A stretch of DNA of 64,000 bases from an uncultured Pseudomonadota bacterium (GTDB lineage: Bacteria > Pseudomonadota > Gammaproteobacteria > Methylococcales > Methylomonadaceae). Positions 45,973-54,949 of this stretch are shown piece by piece (within the stretch, counting starts at the first letter, position 1; each line of letters begins with the position of its first letter). Position numbers and translations under genes: made by a program. The DNA lies in assembly GCA_903834465.1 (NCBI GenBank), contig CAILJB010000010.1:1-64000 (forward strand), given 5' to 3'. The notes beneath the pieces are model-generated. The model worked only from the letters and a program-made list of their open reading frames with translations, made no database searches and had not been told where the DNA came from.

Positions 45973-48900
45973 CTAAAATTGCACAAATTCATCTTCGTCA
46001 TGGATGTGCTTGGTTGCGGATACCGCTGTTTTTTTAACAGCTGGTTTACGCTTAGCCGTTTTAGTAGAACCTTCCACAGTAAAAAATGACATCAGCTCTT
46101 GTAATTGTGCCGCTTGCGCGCTCATTTGTTCAGAGGTCGCCGCTAATTCTTCCGATGAAGCGGCATTTTGCTGCGTGACTTGGTTAAGCTGATTGACAGC
46201 GACATTGATTTGACTAACGCCTGAGGATTGTTCTTCCGACGCGGCGGCGATTTCTTGCACTAAATCGGAGGTTTTCTTAATCGAAGGCACAATTGTATCA
46301 AGTAATTTCCCTGCACTTTCTGCTCTGTCAACACTGCTTTCAGCAAGTTCGCCAATTTCCTGTGCTGCGATTTGACTGCGTTCAGCCAGTTTACGAACTT
46401 CAGCTGCTACTACCGCAAAACCTTTACCGTGTTCACCAGCTCGCGCCGCCTCAATTGCCGCGTTTAATGCCAACAAATTGGTTTGGTAAGCAATATCATC
46501 AATGATGCCAATTTTTCCAGCGATGCTTTTCATGGCATGGACAGTTTCTTTAACGGCTTCACCACCCTGCACCGCTTCGGTGCTGGCTTGTGTCGCCATG
46601 CCGTCAGTTACTTTAGCATTTTCAGTATTTTGGTTAATCGACGCTGACATTTGCTCAACAGATGCACTCGTTTCTTCAACACTTGAGGCTTGTTCAGATG
46701 CGGCTTGGCTCATGTTTTGAGCTGTCGCAGAAACCTCTTCTGAGGCAGAAGCAATGTTGGATGCGGCACCATTCACTTCGCTAATAACTTGTGAAAGTTT
46801 TTCAATGGTGTTGTTGACCGTGTCTTTGAAATCTTTAAGTTGACCTTTGTAATCCCCCTTGACACTTTTGGTCAAATCGCCTTTTTCCATTTCTTTAAGT
46901 ACGTCAACGGCTTCATTTACAGGAAGAACAATGCCGTCCACAATTTGATTGACCCCTACTACTAACGCGTTCCAGCCACCTTGGAATTGAGCCGCGTTCG
47001 CACGTTTATTGAGATCTCCGTTAGCCGCACCTTCAATGAGCGAACCAGTTTCATTGAGTAAGTCACTCATCATTTTTAGAAGACCATTGAGGTTATTACG
47101 AATAATGAGATATTCGCCTTTATAGTCAGTGGTGATTTGCGCCGGAATAATGCCGCTGGCGATTTGGTTGATATAATCAGAAGTGACTTTCATGGGTTCG
47201 GCAATATTTTTCACCGTATCGTTCACGCCCACGACCAATTGTTTCCAACCGCCTTGGAACATGTCCGCATTTGCCCGTTTATCCAATTCACCGACTGCCG
47301 CACCTTGAATCAAAATGTCGGTTTCTTTGAGCAAATCACCCATCATTTTGACGAGCGCGTTGAGATTGTCACGAATAACCAGATACTCGCCTTTGTAATC
47401 TGTAGTGATTTGCGCGGGAATAATACCGTTGGCGATTTGGTTAATATAGTCAGAGGTGACTTTCATGGGTTCGGCAATATTTTTCACCGTATCGTTCACC
47501 CCGACGACCAATTGTTTCCAACCGCCTTGGAATATGTCTGCATTTGCCCGTTTATCCAATTCACCAACGGCTGCACCTTGAATCAAAATGTCGGTTTCTT
47601 TGAGTAGGTCGCTCATCGTTTTAACCGCATTATTGAGGTTATTTTTGATAACGTTATATTGTCCTTTGTATTCAATGGTAATAACCGGCGGAATCACACC
47701 GTTGGCGATTTGTTCTACATAGTCCGCTGTTACATTTAGTGGATTGACAATATTGGTAACGGTGTCATTAACGCCAATAACCAATTGCTTCCAACCACCT
47801 TGGAATAAATCGGCATTTGCACGTTTATCGAGTTCACCATCGGCGGCAGCATGAATAATAATGTCGGTTTGTTTTAACAAATCACTCATTACTTGGATAA
47901 GACCATTAAGATTATTCCGAATAACAAGATATTCACCTTTATAATCTGTGGTAATCGTCGCAGGAATAATGCCTTTTGCGATTTGATCGATATAATCGGA
48001 AGTCACTTTCATTGGGGTGGCGACAGCGTTCAACATTTCGTTAATTCCCTTAACCACATCAGCATAGGCACCATTAAATTGTTCTGGTTTGCCTCGTGCC
48101 GATAATTGCCCTTCGGTTGAAGCGACGGTGAGCGTTTGTAACTCTTTTAGCAAACCTTGCAATACTTCTACAATTTGCAACAAACTTTTTCCCACTTCAT
48201 CGTTTTTCGACCGGACATTAACTTTAATTGTTAAATCGCCATACGCGATAGCTTGTGCGGTTGCAGCTTGTTCATTGATAGCGTCAATGGCTAAATTGAG
48301 ATTGTTTTTAATAGTATTGAAATCACCATTATAAGTATCGGTAATTGCGGGTGGAATATCACCTTTGGCAATGCGATCAACGTAATTCGCTGCCACATTT
48401 AACGGGTTAATGACAGCATCTAAACAGTTATTCACGCCTTCCACTACTTTGCGATAATCGCCTTGATATTTGCTAGCATCGGCACGGGTTGCCAATTTGC
48501 CATCAATGGCTGCACGTTCAAGATTTGCCGCTTCTGCCACCATACTGCTGATGGCGTTGATGCAAGTATTGAGATTGTTTTTAATAGTGTTGAAATCGCC
48601 ATTATAAGTATCGGTAATTACGGGTGGAATATCACCTTTGGCAATACGTTCAACATAGCTTGATGCAGTTTTTAAGGGAGCAACAACTGCATCGAGAATA
48701 GCATTAACATTTTCGCTCGTTGTTCTCAAACTGCCTTCAGGCAAAGAATCAAAACTGATACGCGCATCCAATTTGCCATTAACCGTACTGGTCAAAATAG
48801 CATCCATTTTGCTTTTAAAAAGCGTTTCGGATGCTTTGAGTTTTTTCTCTTTTATTTGTAATTCTTGCAAAGCGTGCAGGACTGGCGCAAGAGATTCTGA

Positions 48901-49011
48901 TGCACCGGAGATAGAGATTCGTGAATCAATATCCCCACTGGTAATATTTTCAATGATTCTAACTAATTCATTGAGTTGTTCAGGTTTTATTTTATCGCCA
49001 AAAAATGCCAT
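45973..49011 (-). CDS. soluble poly-HAMP methyl-accepting chemotaxis protein, 1012 aa
   Basis: A cytoplasmic chemoreceptor without any membrane segment. After an N-terminal 95 residues come about seven HAMP-type modules, recognised by (N/T/M)V-xx-YVxxIAxGxIPPxIT followed by Y(N/K)G-(D/E)Y-xxIKNNLN. Consecutive copies are spaced 91 residues apart. The signalling domain (about 745-985) has [26 protein letters not shown] at the tip and flanking Glu/Gln pairs. The C-terminus DEDEFVQF resembles a CheR tether with Phe in place of Trp. AGGGGAAC precedes the ATG. Soluble receptors sense internal state or associate with other clusters; the signal is unknown. Confidence 0.92.
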   Translation of the reverse strand: MAFFGDKIKPEQLNELVRIIENITSGDIDSRISISGASESLAPVLHALQELQIKEKKLKASETLFKSKMDAILTSTVNGKLDARISFDSLPEGSLRTTSENVNAILDAVVAPLKTASSYVERIAKGDIPPVITDTYNGDFNTIKNNLNTCINAISSMVAEAANLERAAIDGKLATRADASKYQGDYRKVVEGVNNCLDAVINPLNVAANYVDRIAKGDIPPAITDTYNGDFNTIKNNLNLAIDAINEQAATAQAIAYGDLTIKVNVRSKNDEVGKSLLQIVEVLQGLLKELQTLTVASTEGQLSARGKPEQFNGAYADVVKGINEMLNAVATPMKVTSDYIDQIAKGIIPATITTDYKGEYLVIRNNLNGLIQVMSDLLKQTDIIIHAAADGELDKRANADLFQGGWKQLVIGVNDTVTNIVNPLNVTADYVEQIANGVIPPVITIEYKGQYNVIKNNLNNAVKTMSDLLKETDILIQGAAVGELDKRANADIFQGGWKQLVVGVNDTVKNIAEPMKVTSDYINQIANGIIPAQITTDYKGEYLVIRDNLNALVKMMGDLLKETDILIQGAAVGELDKRANADMFQGGWKQLVVGVNDTVKNIAEPMKVTSDYINQIASGIIPAQITTDYKGEYLIIRNNLNGLLKMMSDLLNETGSLIEGAANGDLNKRANAAQFQGGWNALVVGVNQIVDGIVLPVNEAVDVLKEMEKGDLTKSVKGDYKGQLKDFKDTVNNTIEKLSQVISEVNGAASNIASASEEVSATAQNMSQAASEQASSVEETSASVEQMSASINQNTENAKVTDGMATQASTEAVQGGEAVKETVHAMKSIAGKIGIIDDIAYQTNLLALNAAIEAARAGEHGKGFAVVAAEVRKLAERSQIAAQEIGELAESSVDRAESAGKLLDTIVPSIKKTSDLVQEIAAASEEQSSGVSQINVAVNQLNQVTQQNAASSEELAATSEQMSAQAAQLQELMSFFTVEGSTKTAKRKPAVKKTAVSATKHIHDEDEFVQF
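46930..48720 (-). repeat. 273-bp (91-codon) module array in the soluble receptor
   Basis: The boundary catgggttcggcaatattt recurs at 47191 and 47464, exactly 273 bases apart, and related modules precede and follow it in frame. Adjacent copies in the middle are nearly identical at DNA level, while the outer ones have diverged. The same 91-residue spacing is known from poly-HAMP proteins such as fungal Nik1 kinases. Confidence 0.85.
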
Positions 49012-49075
49012 TTTGTTCCCCTAGTTTGATAAATACATTCTGTTGAAAATTTAATTTTATAAAGTGATAACTATG

Positions 49076-49126
49076 TTTAATACTTAAAATGATGACAAAT
49101 TTGCCATCATTTTTTTCCATACCAGC
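49076..49126 (-). pseudogene. decayed cheW fragment
   Basis: The minus strand here reads AGMEKNDGKFVIILSIK, matching the IAGMGKINGKFVIILNIQ block of both intact CheW proteins (at about 45500 and 57730). An in-frame TAA lies two codons upstream of the match and no further cheW similarity is seen on either side. The relic lies in the 162-base gap between cheA and the soluble receptor gene. The DNA around it (gatgacaaatttgcc) also matches the cheW genes. Confidence 0.75.
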
Positions 49127-49173
49127 GTATTATTGTGATTGTTTTGACACGATTTATTCCTATCTACAGTTCA

Positions 49174-51354
49174 TTATGCAGCTACCGCAGCATAAGACAG
49201 TCCCACCTCTCTTTCATGCTCAATCTGATTCATCAATCCAGGAACATCTACAATCAATGCCACTTCACCGCTACCTAAAATGGTAAATCCACCGATACTT
49301 TTTTCGCCTGAAAACAATTTACCTAGTGGTTTAATAACGGTCTGAAATTCACCCATCAGTTTGTCTACAACCAATCCGGCTTTATGTTCGCCATAACGCA
49401 CCACCACAACATTTTCGCGTTGCACTCTGTCGCCTTTGGTATCAAAGTATTCGCTTAATCGCCGATATGGCAGCACTTCACCACGCAGATTGAGATATTG
49501 CCCATCACTCGTATCGCCAGCCCACGCATTTAACTCAATACATTCGACCACCATGTCTAACGGTACAACGAACGTGGTCTCACCAACCGCTACCATGAAA
49601 CCGTCAATAATGGCTAACGTGAGCGGTAAACGAATTCGAATGGTGCTGCCTTGACCTTCGATACTGTCTAAATCAACGGTGCCACGCAACGCTTCAATAT
49701 TTCGGCGTACCACGTCCATGCCCACACCCCGCCCAGACAAATTGCTAATGGCATCAGCCGTTGAAAATCCCGCTTCAAAAATCAAATTGTAGATTTCTTT
49801 ATCAGTTAAATTTGCACCTTCGGTGACTAGCCCACTCTCAATGGCTTTACCTAGAATTTTTTCTCTGTTTAGACCGCCACCATCATCAGTGACTTCAATC
49901 ACAATGCTGCCTGCATCATGATAAGCGTTGAGTTTGAGTTTGCCTTTTGCAGGTTTTCCACGCGCAAGGCGAATTTCGGCAGATTCGATACCGTGATCCA
50001 TTGAATTACGCACAAGATGCGTCAGCGGATCGCCGATTTTTTCGACAACGGTTTTATCGAGTTCGGTTTCTGCACCGCTGATAACTAAATCGATGTCTTT
50101 GCCCAACTCTTTGCTGACATCACGCACCACACGCTGGAAGCGATTGAACGTGCCACCGATTTGCACCATTCGCAGTGCTAATGCCGAATCACGGACTTCT
50201 TCGACTAATCGTGAAAGCGTTGCGGTCGATTCCATCAAATCTGCCATATTGGCACGCCGCGCAATGAGATTTGTTCCTGCTCCCGCAATGATAAGTTCAC
50301 CGACTAAATTGATGAGTTCGTCGAGTTTTTCAGCATCCACGCGGATTAAATTAGTTTCTGGTTTTTTATTTTCTTTAACCTGCTGTTGTTTTTCTAATGC
50401 CGCGTTGACGACTGGTGGACTGACTATGTGCTGTTCAACCAATACTTCACCAAGAGGACGTTGCACTTCATTTGCATGATGTTTAGACTGAATACGCAAA
50501 ATACTTTCCAGTTCTTCAGGTGTTAACGTGCCGCACTGGATGAGAATTTCACCTAAACGCATTTCTTGTTCAGGCAACGCTTTAATCAAACGTTTGTACT
50601 CTTCAATTTTGCTGCGTGGTGGCAGAATATGAATCACACAATCATCACGAACAAAATTGAAGACATTTTCAATTGCGAGCTTGTCGGCATCACTTTGAAA
50701 ACTGATTTCAAAACCCAAATAACACGATTCGGGATCCATTTCGTCAGCAGGTGGAATCGTATCGATGATGGTGACGAGTTTTACAATGCTTCCTAACGTG
50801 TTTAGACAACGTACGAAAGAGAAAGGATCCATGCCATTTCTAAAAACATCGGTGCCAAAACGTAAAGACAAATGCCAATAATCCGTTTCTACGCCGTTGC
50901 TATTTTCTTCTACTGCCTTAATCGCATGTACAATGAGCGATTCGTCTAAATAATGCGTTGCCGTATCACCTAAATACGTTTCCAATCGGGCAATTAAACG
51001 TTTACTGTCACGGTCAATTTCATCAGCAGGATGTTTGCCTTCGATAACATGCTCAACCAATCTAGCTAAATGGTCATGCACTTCAATAAATAACGCTGCT
51101 AACGTCGAATCAATGATGACCTCGCCCCCACGCGCTCGATCTAAAACACTTTCTGCTACATGCGTAAATGCCACAATCGGATCAAGACCAAATAAACCCG
51201 CTGAACCTTTAATGGTGTGTGCAGCACGAAAAATGGCGTTAATAATTTCAGGGTCTTTAGGGTCGCGCTCTATGACCAATAGAGCTTCTTCCATTTGTTC
51301 GAGTAATTCGCCACACTCGACCACAAAGGTTTGTAAATACTCGTCTGGAATCAT
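49174..51354 (-). CDS. cheA: chemotaxis histidine kinase CheA, cluster A
   Basis: A 726-residue kinase that phosphorylates CheY and CheB. The Hpt domain (1-105) has its phosphoacceptor His46 in AAHTIKGSAGLFG. A middle domain (about 155-245, LSLRFGTDVFRNGMDP) replaces the classical P2 domain. Next comes a pair of MshEN-like segments (266-289 and 300-323). P3 dimerisation (KLDELINLVGELIIAGAG), the ATPase domain (HLVRNSMDHGIES, DDGGGLNREKI, GRGVGMDVVRRN) and a C-terminal CheW-like domain complete it. The gene overlaps the STAS gene by 4 bases. The cluster B paralogue at the right edge has the same architecture. Confidence 0.96.
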   Translation of the reverse strand: MIPDEYLQTFVVECGELLEQMEEALLVIERDPKDPEIINAIFRAAHTIKGSAGLFGLDPIVAFTHVAESVLDRARGGEVIIDSTLAALFIEVHDHLARLVEHVIEGKHPADEIDRDSKRLIARLETYLGDTATHYLDESLIVHAIKAVEENSNGVETDYWHLSLRFGTDVFRNGMDPFSFVRCLNTLGSIVKLVTIIDTIPPADEMDPESCYLGFEISFQSDADKLAIENVFNFVRDDCVIHILPPRSKIEEYKRLIKALPEQEMRLGEILIQCGTLTPEELESILRIQSKHHANEVQRPLGEVLVEQHIVSPPVVNAALEKQQQVKENKKPETNLIRVDAEKLDELINLVGELIIAGAGTNLIARRANMADLMESTATLSRLVEEVRDSALALRMVQIGGTFNRFQRVVRDVSKELGKDIDLVISGAETELDKTVVEKIGDPLTHLVRNSMDHGIESAEIRLARGKPAKGKLKLNAYHDAGSIVIEVTDDGGGLNREKILGKAIESGLVTEGANLTDKEIYNLIFEAGFSTADAISNLSGRGVGMDVVRRNIEALRGTVDLDSIEGQGSTIRIRLPLTLAIIDGFMVAVGETTFVVPLDMVVECIELNAWAGDTSDGQYLNLRGEVLPYRRLSEYFDTKGDRVQRENVVVVRYGEHKAGLVVDKLMGEFQTVIKPLGKLFSGEKSIGGFTILGSGEVALIVDVPGLMNQIEHEREVGLSYAAVAA
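50386..50559 (-). other. tandem MshEN-like motif segment encoded within cheA
   Basis: Residues 266-289 of CheA fit RLGxxLxxxGxLxxxxLxxxLxxQ at every stated position; residues 300-323 fit a weaker version (PLG start, His for Gly, Val for Leu, same 24-residue length). This pattern defines the c-di-GMP-binding MshEN domain of type II secretion and pilus ATPases. The motif is also seen in cluster B CheA (63381-63551). Binding in this context is inferred, not shown. Confidence 0.55.
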
Positions 51355-51665
51355 GCTACGTTACTCTCATCAATCAGCAACGGGTCGCCAAAAAAATCGC
51401 CCAAGCCTGATAAATTCAAAATGTCTAATACAACTGGCGTATGTCCTGTAATTTTCAACGTTCGACCTAATGCTGTCGCGCCTTGCTTTGCCATAATTAG
51501 CAATTGCAGACCTGCCGCATCAAATTCATCTACGGCGGACAAATCCAGCTCTAATTCTTCATTCGTCAATAGCCCTGCCAACAAAGTATCTTTCATCTCC
51601 ATAGCGGTATAAATATTCAATTCACCTTCTATAACGATGCGTCTGTTTTGCTGTTTGTTCGCCAT
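51351..51665 (-). CDS. STAS-domain protein of the chemotaxis cluster
   Basis: A 104-residue single STAS domain of the anti-sigma-factor-antagonist fold (IVIEGELNIYTAMEMKDTL, LELDLSAVDEFDAAGLQLLIMAK). The phosphorylatable serine of SpoIIAA-type proteins (DSSG) reads DAAG here, so it cannot be switched by that route. Similar proteins sit between cheY and cheA in many proteobacterial clusters and are thought to be scaffolding or signalling partners. It overlaps cheA by 4 bases and follows cheY by 17 bases. Confidence 0.88.
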   Translation of the reverse strand: MANKQQNRRIVIEGELNIYTAMEMKDTLLAGLLTNEELELDLSAVDEFDAAGLQLLIMAKQGATALGRTLKITGHTPVVLDILNLSGLGDFFGDPLLIDESNVA

Positions 51666-51682
51666 AAATTTCCCCTTATTCT

Positions 51683-52051
51683 TTACGCCAATATCAACTG
51701 CGATACTGCCGCGAGTAAATGTGGTGGTTGAAACGGTTTAACAATCCATGCTTTTACACCCGCTGCTTTACCTTCGCTCATTTTCGATTCTTGGGTTTCA
51801 GTGGTTAGCATGATGATTGGCGTAAATTTGTAAGCCGGTAATTGCTTTGCTTTTTTAACGAAGGTCAGACCATCCATATTGGGCATGTTCACATCGCTAA
51901 TAATCAGATGAATTTTTTTGCCATCCAATTTTGTTAAAGCGTCTTGACCATCCACAGCCGTAATCACGTCGTAGCCTTCACGTTTTAAAGTGGTCGTCAT
52001 CACTTGTCTGACTGATGCCGAATCTTCTACAAATAAAATTGTTTTTGCCAT
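51683..52051 (-). CDS. cheY: chemotaxis response regulator CheY
   Basis: A 122-residue receiver domain: VEDSASVRQVM at the N-terminus, phosphoacceptor in ISDVNMPNMDG, Thr in MLTTETQ, and Lys in WIVKPFQPP. The output is likely to be a motility machine (flagellum or type IV pilus/gliding), which cannot be told from the sequence. It lies 10 bases downstream of the membrane receptor and upstream of the STAS gene. Confidence 0.95.
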   Translation of the reverse strand: MAKTILFVEDSASVRQVMTTTLKREGYDVITAVDGQDALTKLDGKKIHLIISDVNMPNMDGLTFVKKAKQLPAYKFTPIIMLTTETQESKMSEGKAAGVKAWIVKPFQPPHLLAAVSQLILA

Positions 52052-52061
52052 TGTTATTTCC

Positions 52062-53522
52062 TCAAAAAAATGTAATGCCGGTTTGATTAGTCGTATTGAT
52101 ATTTTTCACACCCTCGTGTGAGGCGAGTTGATCTTCCATGGTGTAAGTTTTAGTGAGTTCTTCTAACCACTGTTCTGCATTTATCGAGCGCGGTATTTCG
52201 TCAGCACTGTTGTCATTACCCAATTCATTCAAATGTTGTTCAAGTTTGTTTAAATCATTGCAAACCAATATCAAAATTTGGCTTACCCTATCTTGGAATT
52301 GCAACTCGACAAACACTTCGGATATTCCATCATTTATCGCGGTATTTTCCGTACGCAATAATTCTGTAGAATCGTTTAATTCCGCCGCTGCGTGGGTAAA
52401 ACGACTTAATACGGAAGAAATAATGCGTTCTGCTTTATCTAAAGTTTGTTCATCTTGTTTGGCGAAGTTGCGCGAAATAATTAACGTGTCTTCAATCGCT
52501 TCGTTTACTGAATCAATCGTGCCATTGATTTGTTTGCCGATACCGCCTGATAAACGCGCTAATTTACGCACTTCATCGGCAACCACTGAAAAACCATGTC
52601 CCGCATCGCCAGCTCGCGCCGATTGAATTGCAGCATTAAGTGCTAACAGATTGGTTTGATTAGCAATATTGCTCACTTCCAATGCCATGCCACTAAGTTT
52701 CTCAGTAAAACCAGACAAACCTTCAATTGAACGTAACAATCTTTCTTTTTCGCCTAGCGAAGCACTTAGAGCTTCAGTAATAGAACTTAATTCAGATTGA
52801 CTATTTTTTAATAAACTGACAATTCCGCCTTCTGATTCCTGACCGCCTTCGACCGTACCTTGAGACGCAATAATTGCGGCATCAAGACGTTGTGATAGTG
52901 CATCAAAACGTTGTGCTAAATTTGCTACCGATTCTTCGGTGTGTACACGAGCCATTTCGATTTGATTCGACCAAATGGGCAATACTTTTTGACATAGCGG
53001 TGTCAGTCCAATGATGTTTTGTTCTTGGTTTTCAGTTGCAACAACAGGCTTTTCGAAATTTGCAAGTAAGCGATCAAAACGTTGCACTAAATCAGTAATG
53101 CGCGTTTCTATAGCGGTATTTTCATCGAATTTTTCTACATTCTGCTCACCCAAACGATTTGATAACACGCTAAAACGTTGTTCCAAACTTGTAATCAATG
53201 TTTGAAAATGAGTGTGTTCTGTTTCAACTTTTTCATTGCGAATACGCGATAAAGTTTCGTTATGTTCTTGCTCTAACATTCTTATTTTTTGCTCATTGTT
53301 TTGTTGCGAATCTTCAAGCAAATTTTGCTGAATACGTTGCAACGACATTTGATAACGATTTCGAGTCCAAAAGCACGATGCGATGGTGATAACAATTAAA
53401 CACGCCGCCATAATCAAACCGTTTATTGCAAAATAGCTTGAAATGGCAAGTGCTAACGAGCCAAATCCACCAGATAGCATTAAAGGGAACGCTAACCCGT
53501 AATCATTTTGATAAAGTTTCAT
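52062..53522 (-). CDS. membrane-anchored methyl-accepting protein without a periplasmic domain
   Basis: A 486-residue protein with two close hydrophobic segments (about 12-33 and 33-50) and almost nothing between them, so no extracellular sensor. A long Gln/Glu-rich coiled coil (about 58-125) and the MCP signalling core (about 265-420, [29 protein letters not shown]) follow. The tip is a variant ([11 protein letters not shown] for EAARAGExG), and the C-terminal region after about 430 is not typical. It begins cluster A, directly before cheY. Similar short receptors occur as first genes of PilJ/Frz-like clusters. Confidence 0.88.
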   Translation of the reverse strand: MKLYQNDYGLAFPLMLSGGFGSLALAISSYFAINGLIMAACLIVITIASCFWTRNRYQMSLQRIQQNLLEDSQQNNEQKIRMLEQEHNETLSRIRNEKVETEHTHFQTLITSLEQRFSVLSNRLGEQNVEKFDENTAIETRITDLVQRFDRLLANFEKPVVATENQEQNIIGLTPLCQKVLPIWSNQIEMARVHTEESVANLAQRFDALSQRLDAAIIASQGTVEGGQESEGGIVSLLKNSQSELSSITEALSASLGEKERLLRSIEGLSGFTEKLSGMALEVSNIANQTNLLALNAAIQSARAGDAGHGFSVVADEVRKLARLSGGIGKQINGTIDSVNEAIEDTLIISRNFAKQDEQTLDKAERIISSVLSRFTHAAAELNDSTELLRTENTAINDGISEVFVELQFQDRVSQILILVCNDLNKLEQHLNELGNDNSADEIPRSINAEQWLEELTKTYTMEDQLASHEGVKNINTTNQTGITFF

Positions 53523-53539
53523 CAGTTTTTTCCTAAATT

Positions 53540-53567
53540 TTTATACTGTTTAGTCATTGACCAACAA
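53540..53567 (-). promoter_or_regulatory. promoter candidate for chemotaxis cluster A
   Basis: On the minus strand TTGTTG is followed after 16 bases by TATAAA. An AGGA ribosome site lies between it and the receptor start codon at 53522. The fit is to sigma-70; no sigma-28 (TAAA-N15-GCCGATAA) pattern was seen. Confidence 0.4.
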
Positions 53568-53973
53568 GCCAAAATGCTGGATTTGCTTAAAATTATGGCG
53601 CAAGAAATCCTTCACAATTACGGTACATTCACCGAGCTTGTGGGTATTTTTAACGCGATATGAAATTATTAAAAAAATTCACGAAATTTTCATATATAAA
53701 TTATCGTAAACAGTTCATGGCATGAGCATTGACAGGTTATAAAGCAATAGCTATTGTCACTACAGATTGACTTTGCTATCGGCTTAGTTTTGGCGTGCTT
53801 TAATTCACTTTTTAGATTTTAAATATTGAGGGACATTTTAATGTCACTTACTTCTAAGCGACACCAAGTAATGCTGGTTATATTACACTTCAAAACTGGG
53901 TATAACTTAACGTAAATTAAAATGAAGACGGCTTAACTAATTATTATTGTTGAAAAATCTTAAATAAATAAAA

Positions 53974-54005
53974 AAGGCGTACAAAAATACCTTTTTGTAC
54001 ACCTT
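53974..54005 (-). terminator. strong terminator ending chemotaxis cluster B
   Basis: A 14-bp stem (AAGGCGTACAAAAA with TTTTTGTACACCTT, one mismatch) and a 4-base loop. On the minus strand it is followed by a run of T (CCTTTTTTATTTATTT), so it terminates transcription coming from cheR2, 102 bases upstream. Confidence 0.85.
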
Positions 54006-54106
54006 CTTTCGGCACAGGATGCGTTTTTGTTTCAATCAGCTGAATATCCGTTTACATTTCCTTCTTTTGGTATGTCATATTTTTTACAGCACGCACAATG
54101 AACGAT

Positions 54107-54937
54107 TTAGGATTTTAAATAAACAGCCGGTTGCACCGCATGTAATTCGTCAGTAACACCATGCAACGATTCGGAATGCCCCACAAAAAAATGTCCACCT
54201 GAATTAAGTAATGGCAGTAAACGTGATACGACTTTAGATTTAGTATCCGGATTGAAATAAATCAAAACATTACGCAAAAATATTACATCGAATTGACCAA
54301 TTTTTGGAGGTGATTCGGTAAGGTTATGCTGCATAAACTGTATGCGTTCACGCAGACGACGTTCAATCAATAGTGTTCCCGTTTGAGAACCTGTGCCTTT
54401 AAGACAGTAATTCGATAAATAATGTCGAGGAATTTCTGGTATACGTTCTATAGGATAAAGTCCCATTCGTGCTTTTTCCAAAACGCGACTACTCAAGTCA
54501 GAGGCGACAATTTCCCACGGGGCATTTCCCAATAACTCGTCCAATAGCATGGCGATACTGTAAGGCTCTTCGCCGCTCGAACAAGCCGCACTCCAAATAC
54601 GCAACACTTTTCCTGATTTTGCTGAATGCAAAATATGCTGCCGCAAAAAATCAAAATGTTTAGGTTCACGAAAAAAATGGGTTTCGTTGGTGGTAAGCAA
54701 ATCCACCGCTACTTGCAATTCTTTTTTGCCATCAATTGCCGTAATCATGCGAAGATACTCGTTGTAACTTGCTAATCCGTAGTGTCGAAGTCGTTTTGCC
54801 AAACGGCTCGCCACCAGTGGCTTTTTAGCCGGCGACATACTAATACCCGCAATACGGTAAAGCAAATCACGAATCTTTGTAAATTCGGTTTCTTTCAATA
54901 CTGCGTCAACGAAAGTGGGTTGATATAGTGCAGGCAT
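54107..54937 (-). CDS. cheR: chemotaxis receptor methyltransferase, cluster B
   Basis: A 276-residue paralogue of the cheR at 44508-45350, with the same motifs (TTNETHFFREPKHFDFL, WSAACSSGEEPYSIAM, VIFLRNVLIYFNPD). The two are closely similar except in the first 15 residues. It is the last gene of cluster B and lies 12 bases after the soluble receptor gene. A terminator follows, so unlike cluster A there is no cheB after it. Confidence 0.95.
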   Translation of the reverse strand: MPALYQPTFVDAVLKETEFTKIRDLLYRIAGISMSPAKKPLVASRLAKRLRHYGLASYNEYLRMITAIDGKKELQVAVDLLTTNETHFFREPKHFDFLRQHILHSAKSGKVLRIWSAACSSGEEPYSIAMLLDELLGNAPWEIVASDLSSRVLEKARMGLYPIERIPEIPRHYLSNYCLKGTGSQTGTLLIERRLRERIQFMQHNLTESPPKIGQFDVIFLRNVLIYFNPDTKSKVVSRLLPLLNSGGHFFVGHSESLHGVTDELHAVQPAVYLKS

Positions 54938-54949
54938 TTCAATTTACTC

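Larger units (their letters stand above)
53523..54106. other. 584-base non-coding gap between the two chemotaxis clusters
   Basis: No open frame with coding character is seen on either strand. The gap holds the terminator of cluster B (53974-54005) and a likely promoter for cluster A (53540-53567). The middle part, about 53650-53950, is AT-rich and shows no strong structure. A plus-strand ATG at 53840 follows GAGGG but soon meets stops. Confidence 0.6.

Noticed and set aside
46930-48720. Repeated modules as an assembly error
   Set aside because: Copies differ at many positions and each keeps the frame and the HAMP pattern, so they are real coding repeats, although the copy number deserves checking with long reads.
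49089-49286. Plus-strand open frame across the end of cheA
   Set aside because: It is antisense to the cheA C-terminus and the cheW relic and has no family pattern.
53760-53960. Small gene in the gap between the chemotaxis clusters (ATG at 53840 after GAGGG)
   Set aside because: The frame stops after a few dozen codons and shows no recognisable sequence; not enough to call.
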